The notes under the pieces are model-generated. The model saw only the letters and a list, made by a program, of their open reading frames with translations, did no database searches and had not been told where the DNA came from. This document shows, in pieces, positions 22,108 through 34,639 of a stretch of 64,000 nt of DNA (within the stretch, counting starts at the first letter, position 1; every line of letters starts with the position of its first letter). A program made the position numbers and the translations under genes. Source of the DNA: Gnetum montanum (taxonomy: Eukaryota > Streptophyta > Gnetopsida > Gnetales > Gnetaceae); the NCBI GenBank assembly GCA_015680685.1, contig MNCI01025089.1, forward strand, positions 554,543-618,542. The letters run 5' to 3'.

Positions 22108-25100
22108 GTCATGTTAATGGTAAAGCTGCTACTAGTTGGCTCTGTGCATACAAGATGCTTAGCTACTACTAACCTCAACAGGTGTAATAGATGGTGACAA
22201 GGTTACAAATGATTAATTAGTATAGTCTCAACCCTCCTTTATCATAATGTGCAAAATAGAATCTTTAGGAAACCTAAATTTTTTCTTATTTTTAAGCTAA
22301 AGGCCTTGCAACTTGAGCTTTAGGTGATTCATGCTTTAAAGTTTTAGGGCAAGATGCTTATGTTAACAATAATTGCAATTGACAAGTGTGTGACTTTGAT
22401 TATTAAAGTTGTCCATCCATATTGTATTTCACTTTTCTCATGGGCACAAAATTTTTAATTACCCATTAATTAAAACATTGTTCAATTTAAAAATATATTA
22501 TGTATTTTTACTTTAAAAATTTGATGATAATGTAAAAATTACTTAAGCTTCAAAAATCCCTTTCTATATATCACCACCTTTTTGTCTTTTCTTTTTCTCT
22601 TTTTTCTTTTTTTTCTTTTTCTTTTGAAGAGCAAAGAAAGTATTAATTCTATGATGGATAGGTTACAATAAAGAAGAAATTATTTTACATGGAAAACATC
22701 AAGGATTTTCATTATTCCATTAAAAACCTTTTCTAAAATGCATTAGATTCCTCCAAAGGATATGCATCATAGTGTTACATGTTTCAACCTTGGTTGTAGC
22801 TTTGGCTTTGTAGTAGACCTTCTATTTGGATGGGTTAAATTTTCCATATTTTATTTCATAGGAAATCTTATATTTGCACAAGTTATTCATACAAAATCAT
22901 CATTTAGAACTAGCTAGTAGAACCATTTTTTGGTTCTACAAGAGCTTATGCTTTTAATGACTTTTCTCCCTCTACCACATAAGCTTCCAGTATAGGTGTT
23001 ATGTTCTAGAACTAGTTGTTGATTTTACAAAGCCTACCCTAAATGGTTCTACTAGCTTAGCATCACAAGCATTTAAATTTATTAATTTAGCTTGAAATTC
23101 TATATGCTAATTTTTTTATCTAGCTCAACATCAACTCTAGAACCATTTTTTGATTTTACATGTGCACCACTATCAAATATCATTGACTTGCCACATTAGC
23201 TTGTAAAACTAGCTATTAGAACCATTTTTTGGTTTTACAAGAGCTTAAGCTGTTAATAACTTCTTCTCACCACATCAACGTTTTAGTTAGTTCTATTTGC
23301 ACATTGTCATCCAAAGGATTGGGTGAGGCTGAGCTAAGCATTTTAGAGCATGTATGCAATAAAGAACTGTAATCCAACTTAGCCAGTAGAACCATTTTTT
23401 GGTTCTACAAAAGCTTTTAAAAATGGTTTTTCTATGTTAGTGCTTTTCTTTTTATAACACACATAAAAAAAAATAATTTTAAAAAAACATGAAAATTAAA
23501 ACACTTTAGAATCATTTCAGCTATAAATTTAATATGAATTCATTCTTTGTTTAAAAAATACAAAACAAAGCTCTCTATCTCATCGATCATTAAAACCAAT
23601 ATAATCCTTTAAAATACATAGGAGAACTTAGAAAGACATTAATTTTGTCTACTTAGCAAAAATAAGGGCTTTAAAAAGAGCTAATGAAAGTCATCTTTTG
23701 GAACTCAGTGGGCACAAATGTTCCTGTGTAGGAAAGCTTATTTTATTAGCTATAAAAAGGGAAGAAAATCTCATCATGGAGAACTAAGAATTTGTTCTAT
23801 TCATTTTAGGCTTTTCTCATAAAGCTAAAATTATGAAAGGAATGGATCATAGAATAAAAGGATCATATACAGTAGAAGTCCAACCCATCTAAAAGCACCA
23901 TGAAAGAAACCTCAAAAATAAAAAAAAATGCTTAAAATACAGAGGACCATTATATGAAGAAGTTAAAGCTACTATTACTGTAGATGTTATCAAAACTACA
24001 TTAATGAAAAATAACAAGGGCAATTAGATGAAGCCAAACAAGTAGTGACCATTGGTGGAAAACATAAAATGATGGATTTCTTTCTTCTTTGACAACCTTT
24101 AATGCTTGTCTCAACTCAATAATAGAAGTAGCAATAGAGTCCAAAATGTAATAGATAGAGCTTCACATTCTTCTTTAGCCTCTTCCTAATGGATTGATAA
24201 TGGTTATAGCATGTTTATTTTAATGTTTTATAAGCAACAACTTAAAGAATGATGCTAGAAATAGCTATAAAGTATGTTGGCTATAAATTGAAGCTCACTA
24301 GCTTAGCTATGTGATTTTGTTTTTTTTCCTCTTATTCTTGAATTGGAATTACTTCTTTTGTTCTTCTATTTTTCTTGGTTCTCATTCTCTCTTTTTTCTC
24401 TATAAAAGATTTGTTCTCTTTCTTTTAAAAACATTTGTATTTTTTGAGTCTTTATGTTGAGACAAGGTAGAAGTGTTCTTCTTTTTCTTGATATTATGAA
24501 AATGAATTTCTATGACTTTGAGCTTGGTGGTTGTGCTCAATCCAAGATTGTAAAGATATTCCTGTAAGTTATTTTAATTAATATAATTACTCTACCCCCT
24601 AAGATCTTGAACAATTTTTATGGTTGATGTAGGCTAGCCATTCTAGTAGTTGAACGACCTTAAAAAGCTCTATGTCTCTTTATTCTTTCATTTAAAGATG
24701 CTATATTTACTTGGTTACATTTTCAATTCATGGATTTTCGATAGTCCCTAATTAGCTTTGATTTTCATAAGGCCCTAATTCATGTACCCTCTCAGTGCCT
24801 TTAGCTACATCTAGGAAACAACACATAGACCATATTGATTCACAAAACATGTTTTGTAAGTGAAGAAGCATTTATTTCTTTTAGACCAGATTTTATGCCA
24901 AACATAGGTACCCTTTCTTTTAGCCATTCATAGTGAAAATTTATGAATATTTTTAATTAGACAAAAAATCCACAATTGTATGCCTAATGGGCCTAATAGA
25001 GTGTGCTTGGATTTGAAAAAGTTACTAAATATGTTAGGTGAAGGGAGAGGATATAAAGAGATGGTTAACACTTTTGGCTTATTGTTGGTGGATAATGCAT

Positions 25101-26640
25101 GGAAATTATTACCAATAATGCATATGGATGAGGCCTAGCCTTAGGGGCATCTAATATCTAGAGGGTATGGCATACTTAAGGATCTTAATGAGGAATCATT
25201 TTAAGTATAGGTTGAAAAAAATGATGCAATTTAAAAAAGAGATGTACCTCATCATTAATGAGTAATAGTTCATGAGCCTTTTTCATGGAATACTATGTGC
25301 TAATAATTTTCATATCCAAGAAAGCATACTTCTAACCTTTTATGGGGAATGATGCATTAGTAGGGCACTCAATTCTCTTCCAACAAAGGTTATTGTTGTT
25401 CCCATTAGGCCATGAATGACCTATGGACATGTATGATGTCATACATGCCACAGTAGATGGATTCATATTGCATTCACCTATGGTTATGGCTAAGACCCAT
25501 CATGCATGGGAAAAAACAAGAGCTAAAATGAAAACAAAAATTTTGTTTTTAGTTTGGCTATCCTGCCATCCTCATTTGTTGAAAAAAATTAACTACACTT
25601 TGTTGTTGTGCTTTACCTCTTCATGCTATCACTCAACTATGCTCTATCACTACCACTCCATTGTGCTCTGTCATTGCTACTATGCTATGACTACCCTTGT
25701 GCTCTATTGTAGTCACTTGATCACTCTATGTTTTGTTGCTCTCTACTCCACTTTATCCCTCTTCTTTGGTAGCATTCACCTTCTATGTTTTGCTATATAT
25801 ATTTTTAAAACAGGTATGTAAATTATTTCTATAAACTTAGTTTTCCATATGTTTAGGGAAGTAGATTATTGACATCATTTTCTTTGTTTAGGATTTAGGA
25901 ATTTTACTTTTTCATAGCTTTAAGATCAATGCGAGTCTATGCAACTTGCAATTTTTTTCACAGTGTGAGTTTATGCAACACACACTTAAAGTCTATAACA
26001 TGCATGTAACTATGACTTGCATGATGTGAAAATTTTTTATAGAACCTAGATTTTGACAATGAAAATCTATTTGCCTTGCCCTTTATTTTTAATGAAGACT
26101 ACAACCACATAATGATGCATAGTTTCATGCACTAATTTTTAATTTCTTGGTATCTGATTATGAGAGACCTGCACCTCACATTGTTTGTTAAAATGTATTT
26201 GATATGGAAAACTACAACCATACTACGAAGACATGCAGTTTCATGGTGTTGCTTTTTATTTTTTATTTTTTCAATTTTTGATTATGCAAGAACTATGCCT
26301 CGTATTCTACTAGCAATATGTCTATGAGTGAATGGTGACTTGAAGTCTTGTAGCACTATTTGTAGTGTGTGCTGATAATGTTAATATAGAGTATTTTTTG
26401 ATGCATTCAATGTAATGGCATAAAAAAGTGTAAAATAACCATTGAAAATTATTTTTAAAAAGTGTGCTACCATCATAGAAATTTCATTTTACCAATTTAT
26501 GTTCATGATGATGTTTTCAAGGCATTCAACGTTTAGCATGAGTCTCATACTTTAGGGTGCAAACCAATGAGTGTAGCATCCTTCTCCCACTGAATTGGCC
26601 TTCCAAAAGCCTAAAATTTTAGTTTGTGGCTTTTGGATGA
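22108..26640. other. Unassigned A+T-rich region
   Basis: No protein family was recognised on either strand. Features inside are a pyrimidine tract at 22590-22625, a cluster of hairpin motifs (22919-23406), T-rich tracts near 24300-24480 and a 132-codon ORF at 25423-25821 that is made of repeated TGCTCTATCACTAC-like text and is unlikely to be a gene. Short repeats around 25920-26330 (ATGCAACT, CATGCAAATC-type words) resemble those at 58440-58850. Confidence 0.4.
22919..23406. repeat. Cluster of short hairpin motifs
   Basis: The 19-base word AGAACCATTTTTTGGTTCT (arms AGAACCA/TGGTTCT) occurs at 22919-22937 and 23388-23406, and with one or two changes at 23139-23157 and 23218-23236; a weaker form is near 23006. 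Three copies share flanks (TAGC before, TACAA(G/A)AGCTT after), so the repeating unit is wider than the hairpin. Confidence 0.75.
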
Positions 26641-26649
26641 TGATGTATT

Positions 26650-27398
26650 TTGAATAAGTCTCTAAAGGATTACGGTGTACTATCCACCATAGTTAGCTTG
26701 AATATGTGCTCTCTAGATGACATTCTTTCTAGGGATGTAATTGGTTTTGAGGAGCTTTCCAATATCTCTATAATTGAATACTCATATGTGGATGAATTTC
26801 ATTTTACATTATTTAATGAAAAAAAATCCTAGGAGATATCTAATAGATTGAGTTTTAATAATGAGCTCCAATTTTCTATGTTGTTTTTGGTTGAGAAGTC
26901 TTATGAGAATGAAGTTGATTTTGTGGATTGTAATATCTCCTCTTTAGAATGTTATTTCTCAAATGGCTCTAGTGCTCTCATATTTGGTGACTAATTTCCA
27001 TCACTCTGGTATTTTTGCATGAAGATTTTTCTAGAGAGGAAATTGGATTTATGGTGGACTCGAATAACTCCTTTCTAGATGACAAGTTCTCAAAATCTTC
27101 CAGTATCCATGTCTTTGAGAATAGTTTCCTATCATCATCAATGTTGTTTTTATTTAAGAAACCTTCTACAAATGAAATTGATACTGAGGGTTCTTGCTTC
27201 TTAGTTTGTAATGACTATTTCTTTGAGATCTTTAATGCTTGCATATTTGATAACAAATTTCCATCATTTATGCTATTTCTTCTAGAAGGTTCTTCATGGG
27301 ATGGAACTGATTCTTTGGAGGTTTCCAATATGTCTTCCTTTGATGACAGGTTCTCATCATCTCTACTATTTTCATTTGAAGATTTTGATGTTTTATGA
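26650..27398 (+). pseudogene. Repetitive ORF of unknown function
   Basis: Two open pieces (26650-26832, 60 aa; 27015-27398, 127 aa), with recognisable reading between them, encode a repeating unit of roughly 40 residues built around a phrase such as FDDRFSSSLLFSFE, FLDDKFSKSSSI, FDNKFPSFMLFLLEG and SLDDILSRDV. Each unit is rich in Ser, Phe, Leu and acidic residues and contains a segment like SNEIDTEGS or GTDSLEVSNMSS. It has no signal peptide or membrane segment and I recognise no family. It ends two bases before the LTR at 27400, so it may be captured or element-derived. It may also be a chance product of a tandem DNA repeat, since the repeat is visible at DNA level too. Confidence 0.4.
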
Positions 27399-27399
27399 G

Positions 27400-28257
27400 T
27401 GGTGAGGTATCCCTACACTCAATCATACAAATATGAGCATGTATGCACAATCCAGTTGAATTTCGTAGATGAACTAATTGTGGTATATAGATAGTTACAC
27501 ATTGATTGTGGTTCGTTGTCTTTCCACCTAGACTAGTATTTACTTTGTCACATATGGTTTCGTCTAGAGTGAGGCAAGTGATATCATCCTAAACTAGTGC
27601 CACTCTTATAAATGATGGAAAATAATCTTGACTTAAGCTAATAGGTGATAAAAAGGTGAAATCTAAACTAGCCTAACTGTAATGAGCATCCTTCCTTAAT
27701 CATTCATGCACATCTTGGACCTCGTGTGCTACGTCTAGGATTACCAACTGCACATTTACTTGAGCACTCGTAGATATGCCACTGGGTTACGTAGTAGTTG
27801 CACTTAAATGTTCATGATTAAGTAGTACTCATTCTACATTTAACAATAGGAATAGTAACTGATGATAAATAAATATTAACAAATAAATAATAAATAATAA
27901 TTAACAATTAAAGTAATTAAAATCTAAGTTAATGCTGCAATGATGGAGTAATCTCGATCTTTATTACCAATCATGTGTGTGTCCAAGTACATCATACTCG
28001 AACAAAGGTTCCGTACAATTATAATCATCACACTGTAAGCATGCATTGGGGAAAGAACTAAAACTAACTAAAAACTAACAAAAAAGACTCTATACTCACA
28101 CTTACCAACTCTCCCCTTTCCTATGTGCCTGAATGTGTATTTATAGGCTTACATAGGAATCACGATATCGTGTATTTGATATCGTTATCCAGGCTACGAT
28201 ATCACATACCTAATATCGAGGATCTGATATCAGGGCCTGGCAAACCACAATTCATCA
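27400..28257 (-). repeat. LTR of element A family, solo or truncated
   Basis: 858 bp, starting TGGTGAGG and ending TTCATCA. It shares with 7980-8793 and 44415-45189 the order CACTCAA(C/T)CATA, the TTACCAA...ACTCG stretches, the minus-strand TATA box (28138-28146) and the GATATC cluster (28158-28235). It contains about 200 extra or unrelated bases in the middle (27480-27700). No primer-binding site or gag lies beside it and no clear target duplication was found, so it is probably a solo LTR or a remnant. Confidence 0.7.
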
Positions 28258-29214
28258 ATGTTTCTATGGTATCACATTTGGATGGCTAGTTACTAATGTC
28301 TGACCTATACTCATCAATAATATTTGAAGAAGTATTTGTTTCATACATGGGATTGGTCATGGCTATAAATGGTTTCTTTATTGCCTACTAGCAACAACTT
28401 AAGTTTACAAATCAAGCAATAAATGTTATAATAATAATCATGAGCATAAAAAAGTAGAATTACCTTATATTCTAAATTCTTACGTTGATTTCTACTATCT
28501 TTGTTATTTTATTGTACTTGTGTTTGCATTGTCCAGACATCTAATTGCAATCAGAAATAGCTTCTGTTAGCACAATTAGATTTATGGGTATATACTACCA
28601 CATTTAAGAGATGGAAATGAAACTATGGAGAAACACCTAGTTCATTCTTAAAACATCTTTAATACCCTTTGCAAAAGTTCCCCAATCCCATCGAAACTAA
28701 GATAACTTGCTTAAAATAAAGCTTTTCCAATATGATTCAATCTTTAGGAGAGCTATCTATTCATCCTTATCTACAATTACTCTCTCTATTTTGGAGTTTA
28801 AATTATTAATTTATCTCAAAAGCTATCTTATTGGAATAGATAATGAAATTAAAGTAAAATTATTTTCTTAAAGAAATATTAAAAAATTCTATTGAGAATT
28901 TTTAATATGATAATGAAATGGTCATAAAGAAACTAGTATAATAATGACAATCTCAACCCATTGGTAATTAATGTATAGTACAAACATAAAAGCATGAAAC
29001 ATTCAGTTATGGCTTATTGAAAAAGGACATTTGGCATCCAACACATGGTGTCACACAACCTTAAAAGTCCACCAAATTATCAAGGCACAAATGAATTCAA
29101 AATCATAAGGAATTTTTTTGAATAAAAGTTTCTTTTTAATATCAAATGATTAATTTTTATTATGTAAACTCAAATTTAAAATTTAGATCAATGCTTAAAT
29201 TCATTATGAATGAA
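28258..29214. other. Unassigned spacer
   Basis: A+T-rich DNA between the LTR remnant and the tandem array. No domain, repeat or RNA structure was recognised. Confidence 0.35.
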
Positions 29215-32200
29215 TTGGTCATCCAAAAGACTAAAGATCATCTAGAAGGCATCTAGGCCTTCTAAAAGGGAATAATTGATTGGAGTTTGTCGTTTTGAGA
29301 AGCAAGAGGGCCATTCAATAGCAAGTGCTATGTAAACTGCAAGGCAATGTGACTAGCACGTTTTCATAGTCCCAACTTAAAGGCATTCAAACCTTCCAAA
29401 AGGAAAGAATTGTTTAGAGTTTCAGGTAAACAAAAGGTAGAGGATCATCCAGAAGGCATCCAAACCTTTCAAAAGGAAATACCTAGTTAGATTTTATGGC
29501 TTCCAAAAGGTCAATGATCATTTGTTAGTAGATGCTACATAAACTACAAGATAGTGTGACTAGCACCCTCCTGTAGTCCCAATTGGAAAGCATTCAAACA
29601 TTTTGAAAAGATATAATTACTTGAAGTTTGAGGCTATCATAAAGTAGAGCATCATTAAAAAGGTTGAAGATCATCTGAAAGGCATCTAGGCCTTCTAAAA
29701 GAGAATAATTGGTTGGATTTTGTGAGTTTCAAAAGTCAGAGGGCCATCCAATAGGAAGTGCTATGTGAACTATAAGGTAGTGCAATTAGGACCCTCCTGT
29801 AATCCTAATAAGAAGGCATTTAAACCTTTCAAAAGGGAAAAATTACTTGGAGTTTGAGATATCCAGAAAGTTAGAGATCATCCAAAAGGCATCCAAGCCT
29901 TTCAGAAGGGAAAAATTGGTTGGAGTTTGTGGCTTCTGAAAGGTAGAGTATCATTTGATAGTAAGTGCTATGTAAACTATGAGGCAATGCGATTAGCACC
30001 CTGCCTCTATTCTAATCGGAAGGAATTCAAACCTTCTAAACGGGAAGATTTGCTTAGAGTTTGAGGTTACTGAAAGGCAAAGGATCATCTAGAAGGCTGA
30101 AGATCATCCAGAAGACATCTAGGCCTTTTAGAGGGGAATAATTTGTTGGAGTTTATGGATTTTGGAAGGCAGAGGATCATTTGGTAGTAAGTGCCTATGT
30201 AAATTGCAAGGTAGTGAAACTAGCACCCTCCCATAGTCCCAACCAAAAGGCATTCAAAACATCTAGAAGGGAAGAATTCCTTGGAGTTTGAGATTACCAA
30301 AAGGCATAGGGTCATACAAAAGGCTAGAGATCATCCAAAAGGCATCGAGAACTTTCAAAAGGAAATAGTTTCTTGCAATTTATAGCTTTTGGAATCCAAA
30401 GGAACATTCAGTAACAAGTGTTACATATACTACAAGGTAATGCAACTAGCACCTTCCTGTAGTCCCAACCAAAAGGCATTTAAAACTTCTAGAAGAAAAG
30501 AATTACTTAAAGTTTAAGGTTATTAGAAGATGGAGGGTCATTTGAAAGGCATCCAGGCCTTCCAAAAGGGAATAATTTGTTGGCATTTGTGGCTTTCAGG
30601 TGACAAAGAACCATACAATAGCAAGTGCTACGTACACTACAAGGTAGTGTGACTAGCACCCTCCCATAATTTCAACAAGAAGTCATTCAAAGCCTCCAGA
30701 AGGGAAGAATTGCTAGGAGTTTGAGGTTATTGAAAGGCAAAGGATCATCTGAAAGGTATCCAAACCTTCTAGAAGGAAATAATTGGTTAGAGTTTGTCGC
30801 TTCCAAAAGGTAGAGAGTCATCCAGTAGCAATTGCTACATAAACTACAAGGTAGTGTAACTATCATATTCCTGGAATCCTAGCCTGAAGACATTCAAACG
30901 CACTAAAAGGAAAAAATTACTTGGAGTTTTAGCTTATTAGAAGGTAGAGGGTCATCTAAATGACATCCAAGTCTTCTAGAAGGGAATAATTGGTTAGAGT
31001 TTGTGGCTTCTAAAAGATAGAGGATCATCCAATAGCAAGTGTTGTGTAAACTATAAGACAGTACAACTAACACCCTCCCGTAGTCCTAATTGAAAGACAT
31101 TCAAACCTTTTGAAATGGAATAATTTCTTAGATTTTGAGGCTACTAGAAGGTAGAGCATCATCAGGAAGGCTAAAAATCATCTAGAAGGAATCCAAGCCT
31201 TCTGGAAGGGAATAATTGATTGGAGTTTATTGTTTCTAGAAGGTAGAGGACCATCCAATAGCAAGTGTTACATAAACTATAAGAAAATGCAACTAGCACC
31301 CTCTCGCAATCCCAACCAAAAGGAATTTAAACCTTCTAGAAGGGAATAATTACTTGGAGTTTGAGGTTATTGAAAGACAAAGGATCATCTGAAAGACTAG
31401 AGATCATTTGGAAGGCATCCATGCCTGCTGGAAGGGAATAAGTTGTTGGAGTTTGTGGCTTCTAGAAAGTAGAGGATCATCTGGTAGTAAGTGCTATGTA
31501 AACTACAAAGAAGTAAAACTATCATCCTCTCATAGTCCCAAGTAGAAGGCATTCAAACCTTTTGGAAAGGAAAAGTTGCTTGGAGTTGGAGGTTACCAGA
31601 AAGCAGAGTGTCATTCAAAAGGTTGGAGGTCATCTAAAAGGCACCTAGGCCTTTTGGAAGAGAATAATTGGTTGGATTTTTTAGCTTCTAAAAGGTAGAG
31701 GATCATTCGATAGTAAGTGCTATGTAAACTGCGAGGTAGTGCAATGAGCACCCTCCTACAGTTCCAACTAGAAGGCATTCAAACCTTTTAGAAGGAAAGA
31801 ATTGTTTGGAGTTTGAGGTTACCAAAAGGCAAAGGATCATCTAGAGGACTAGAGATCATTCGAAATGCATCCAGGCCTTCCAAAAGAGAATAATCGATTG
31901 GAGTTTGTAGCTTCCAAAAGCTAAGGGCCATTTGATAACAAGTGCTATGTAAACTGCAAGGTAGTGTAAGTAGTACCCTCCTACAATCCCAACTATAAGG
32001 CATTCTAACCTTTCAAATGGGAATAATGGCTTAGAATTTGAGGCTACTAAAAGGTAGAGAGTCATCCAGAAGGCTGAAGATCATCTAGAAGGCATCTAGG
32101 CCTTCGGAAGGGAATAATTAAATAGAGTTTGTGGCATTTGAAAGGAAGAGGATCATCCAGTAGCAAATGCTACATAAATTGTGAGGCAGTGTGACTAGCA

Positions 32201-32437
32201 CCCTCTCACAGTCTCAATCGAAAGGCATTCAAAACATTTGGAAGGGAACAATTACTTGGAGTTTGAGGCTATCGGATTATAGAGGGTCATCTAAAAGGCT
32301 AAAGATCATCCAGAAGGAATCTAGGCATTTCAAAATGGAATAATTGATTGGAGTTTGTGGCTTCCAGATAGTAGAGGACCATTCGGTAGTAAGTGCTATG
32401 TAAACTATGAAGCAATGCAACTAACACGCTCTCGTAG
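29215..32437 (+). repeat. Tandem array of dimeric monomers, forward block
   Basis: About 15 monomers in direct order. The marker AAGTGCTATGTAAACT or a variant recurs near 29322, 29525, 29755, 29961, 30187, 30412, 30619, 30826, 31035, 31261, 31484, 31711, 31938, 32162 and 32385, giving spacings of about 206 or about 226. Each monomer holds two related half-units. Both start with a hairpin word of the GAAGGCATC...CCTTC type, followed by GAAGGGAA, AATT and TTGGAGTTTG, and end in AGGATCATC. Only one half is followed by the 60-base AGTGCTATGTAAACT block. The longer class has an extra 20 bases repeating the GATCATC-AGAAGG phrase. ORFs over the array are repeat artefacts. Confidence 0.92.
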
Positions 32438-33285
32438 TTTACATAGCACTTGCTACTAGATGATCCTTTGCCTTTTGAAAGCCATAAAATCCAACCAATT
32501 AGTCTCTTATGAAAGGTATGGATGCCTTCCAAATGATTTTTAGCTTTTTTAATGACCTTGTAGCTTTTGATCCTCAAACTCTAAGCAACTGTTTCTTTCC
32601 AGAAGGTTTGAATGCCTTTTAATTGGGACTATGGTAGGGTGCTAGTGGCAATGCCTTGCAGTTTACGTAGTAATTAATACTAGATGATCCTTTGCCTTCC
32701 GAAATTCACAAACTCTAACTAATTATTTCCTTCTAGAAAGCCTAGATGCCTTCTAGATGATCGTCAACCTTTTGGTAATCTCAAACTCTAAAAAATTCTT
32801 CTCTTTTAGAAGGTTTGAATACCTTCTAGTTGGGATTGTAGGAGGGTGCAATTCGCACTACCTTGCAGTTTACGTAGCACTAGCTATCGGATGGCCTTGT
32901 ACCTTTGAGAAGCCACTAACTCCAACCAATTATTCCCTTTTAGAAGGCCTAGATGCCTTTTGGATGATCTCTAGCCTTCTAGATAATGCTCTACCTTCTA
33001 ATAACCTCAAACTTTAAACAACTACTCCCTTTTGGAAGGTATGAATGCCTGTAAGAGGTTGTTAGTTGCACTACCTTGCAATTTACGTAGCAATTGTTAT
33101 TGGATGGCTCTTTGCCTTTCGAAAGATAAAAACCCCAACCAATTATTCCCTTTTGAAAGGCTTGGATACCTTTTGGATGACCCTCTATGTTTGAATAATC
33201 TCAAACTCCAAGCAATTCTTCCCTTCAGGAAGATTTGAATGCTTTCTAGTCACACTACCTTGTAGTTTAAAATACACACTAGGAA
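32438..33285 (-). repeat. Tandem array, inverted block
   Basis: The same monomer in reverse orientation, about four copies (TTTACATAGCACTTGC at 32438; variants near 32660, 32870, 33085; last partial near 33265). The turn-over point is at about 32437, inside the AGTGCTATGTAAACT block, so the forward and inverted copies face each other as a large palindrome. The last copy is cut short and merges into unique DNA. Confidence 0.9.
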
Positions 33286-33410
33286 ATGCAAGGATATGCG
33301 AGTCATAGTTTATCATCATCAACATGAAACACATCCATGAACATGATGACACATTATCCATGTGCATCGATAAAAAATTAGCAACATACCAACCACATCA
33401 TGAGCTTTGT

Positions 33411-33540
33411 AATGGTTGAATGGAAACAACCATAACCTTGTATGTCCTCTCCCTGGTTATGGCTTTGTGATTTGTAATTGCTGAATGGAAACAATGATAA
33501 CCTTGTCCATCCTCTCCCTGGTTATGGCTTTGTGATTTGT
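33411..33540. repeat. 65-bp direct duplication
   Basis: 33411-33475 and 33476-33540 are adjacent near copies; each ends CTCCCTGGTTATGGCTTTGT plus GATTTGT. Only a few bases differ, so the duplication is fairly recent. Confidence 0.9.
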
Positions 33541-33869
33541 GCTTGTTACTGCATAATAGGACTAAGTCCTATCTCTTGTTATGGATCTCCAAAACTATGA
33601 ACTGCTCCAAGCGAGGAGGCTCGCTAAATGCGTTAAATGCACCTTACCACTTTTGATGTAACTGAATCGCCTGGACATTATGTTTGCTTTTTGTCCTTCT
33701 TGGTTAATACATTTGGGGTTTGGGGTGTTTTCTCCAAAGAAAAAGTGTAGTAACAGCAAAGGTTAAAAATAACTGTTCAATAAATTTCACCCATTTTGCA
33801 TGGTGTGCATTTACAAAAATATAAAAACCACTGAAAATGTGGAATCCAATGTATGGCTTGGATAGTTAC

Positions 33870-33994
33870 CCGTGCCACTGCCACTGGCACACCCTTGCCT
33901 TCATCAATACTTGGATCAAAGGACGAGGGTGTTGCTGAAATAACAGATGACAAGCAGTTGTCAGATCTAAGAATGCTGTAAAGACTAAAGCAAC
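33870..33994 (-). pseudogene. Candidate host-gene exon (125 bp)
   Basis: On the minus strand a good acceptor (TTATGTCATTTTCAG) precedes 33994 and a good donor (GG|GTAACT) follows 33870. The enclosed frame reads CFSLYSILRSDNCLSSVISA then TPSSFDPSIDEGKGVPVAVA and has no stop. Base composition is richer in G+C than its surroundings. I do not recognise the protein, and no neighbouring exons were found within this window, so this may be an isolated gene fragment or chance. Confidence 0.3.
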
Positions 33995-34639
33995 CTGAAA
34001 ATGACATAAAGATGAAAAACGACAACTAGCATTTCTTCTTTGAGGGCGCCATGACATGTCATGGTTTTTGTATGGTATGGTATCCATGGTCATTTGACTG
34101 GCCAAACCTTACACCTGCACATTGCCACACAATTTTATTGTTATTTCTCTTGCAAAGCCATGATCTTTCACAATTGATTTCAGTTTTATATGGTTTTCAT
34201 CTACCTGTATGTGTTCATGTGAATGCCAAGTTAAAATTAAAATCCATGTCATAGTAAAAACCAATGCAGGTGACAAATAACAAGAGGTTGATCATTTAAC
34301 TTGGTTAAATATTAACCATACCATGATCTAAAAACCATAACATGTAACTGATCCTTGGTGACGTGGCACAGACATGTTCATCTGGTCAGCCACGGACTCA
34401 CGATGCCAACAATTAAGAGCATCGATAAAAGTCACAATACAATACAGAGACGCTGTGAAGACTTGTAAAGGAAAGGGACTTTCACTTTAGGGACAACCAT
34501 GCAGACCATTATCCGGATACAATTCAATTAAATATAAACCTTTATTTAATTTTACATTGTTGTTTGGTTTGATAGCCTCACCAGTGTTACCAGACTGGTG
34601 CTCTGTGAGTCACTGCTTTTCCAGGCAATCAACTCTGAT

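Noticed and set aside
25423-25821. 132-codon plus-strand ORF with Cys, Tyr and His-rich text
   Set aside because: It is made of repeated CTCTATCACTAC-like DNA words, has no homology that I recognise and no gene context.
31788-33238. Five short ORFs with shared text such as LEGLDAF
   Set aside because: They fall in the tandem array and repeat with the monomer; no start or domain is convincing.
29215-33285. CRISPR-like regularly spaced repeats
   Set aside because: The spacers are as similar as the repeats, units are over 200 bp and the DNA is eukaryotic; this is a tandem array.
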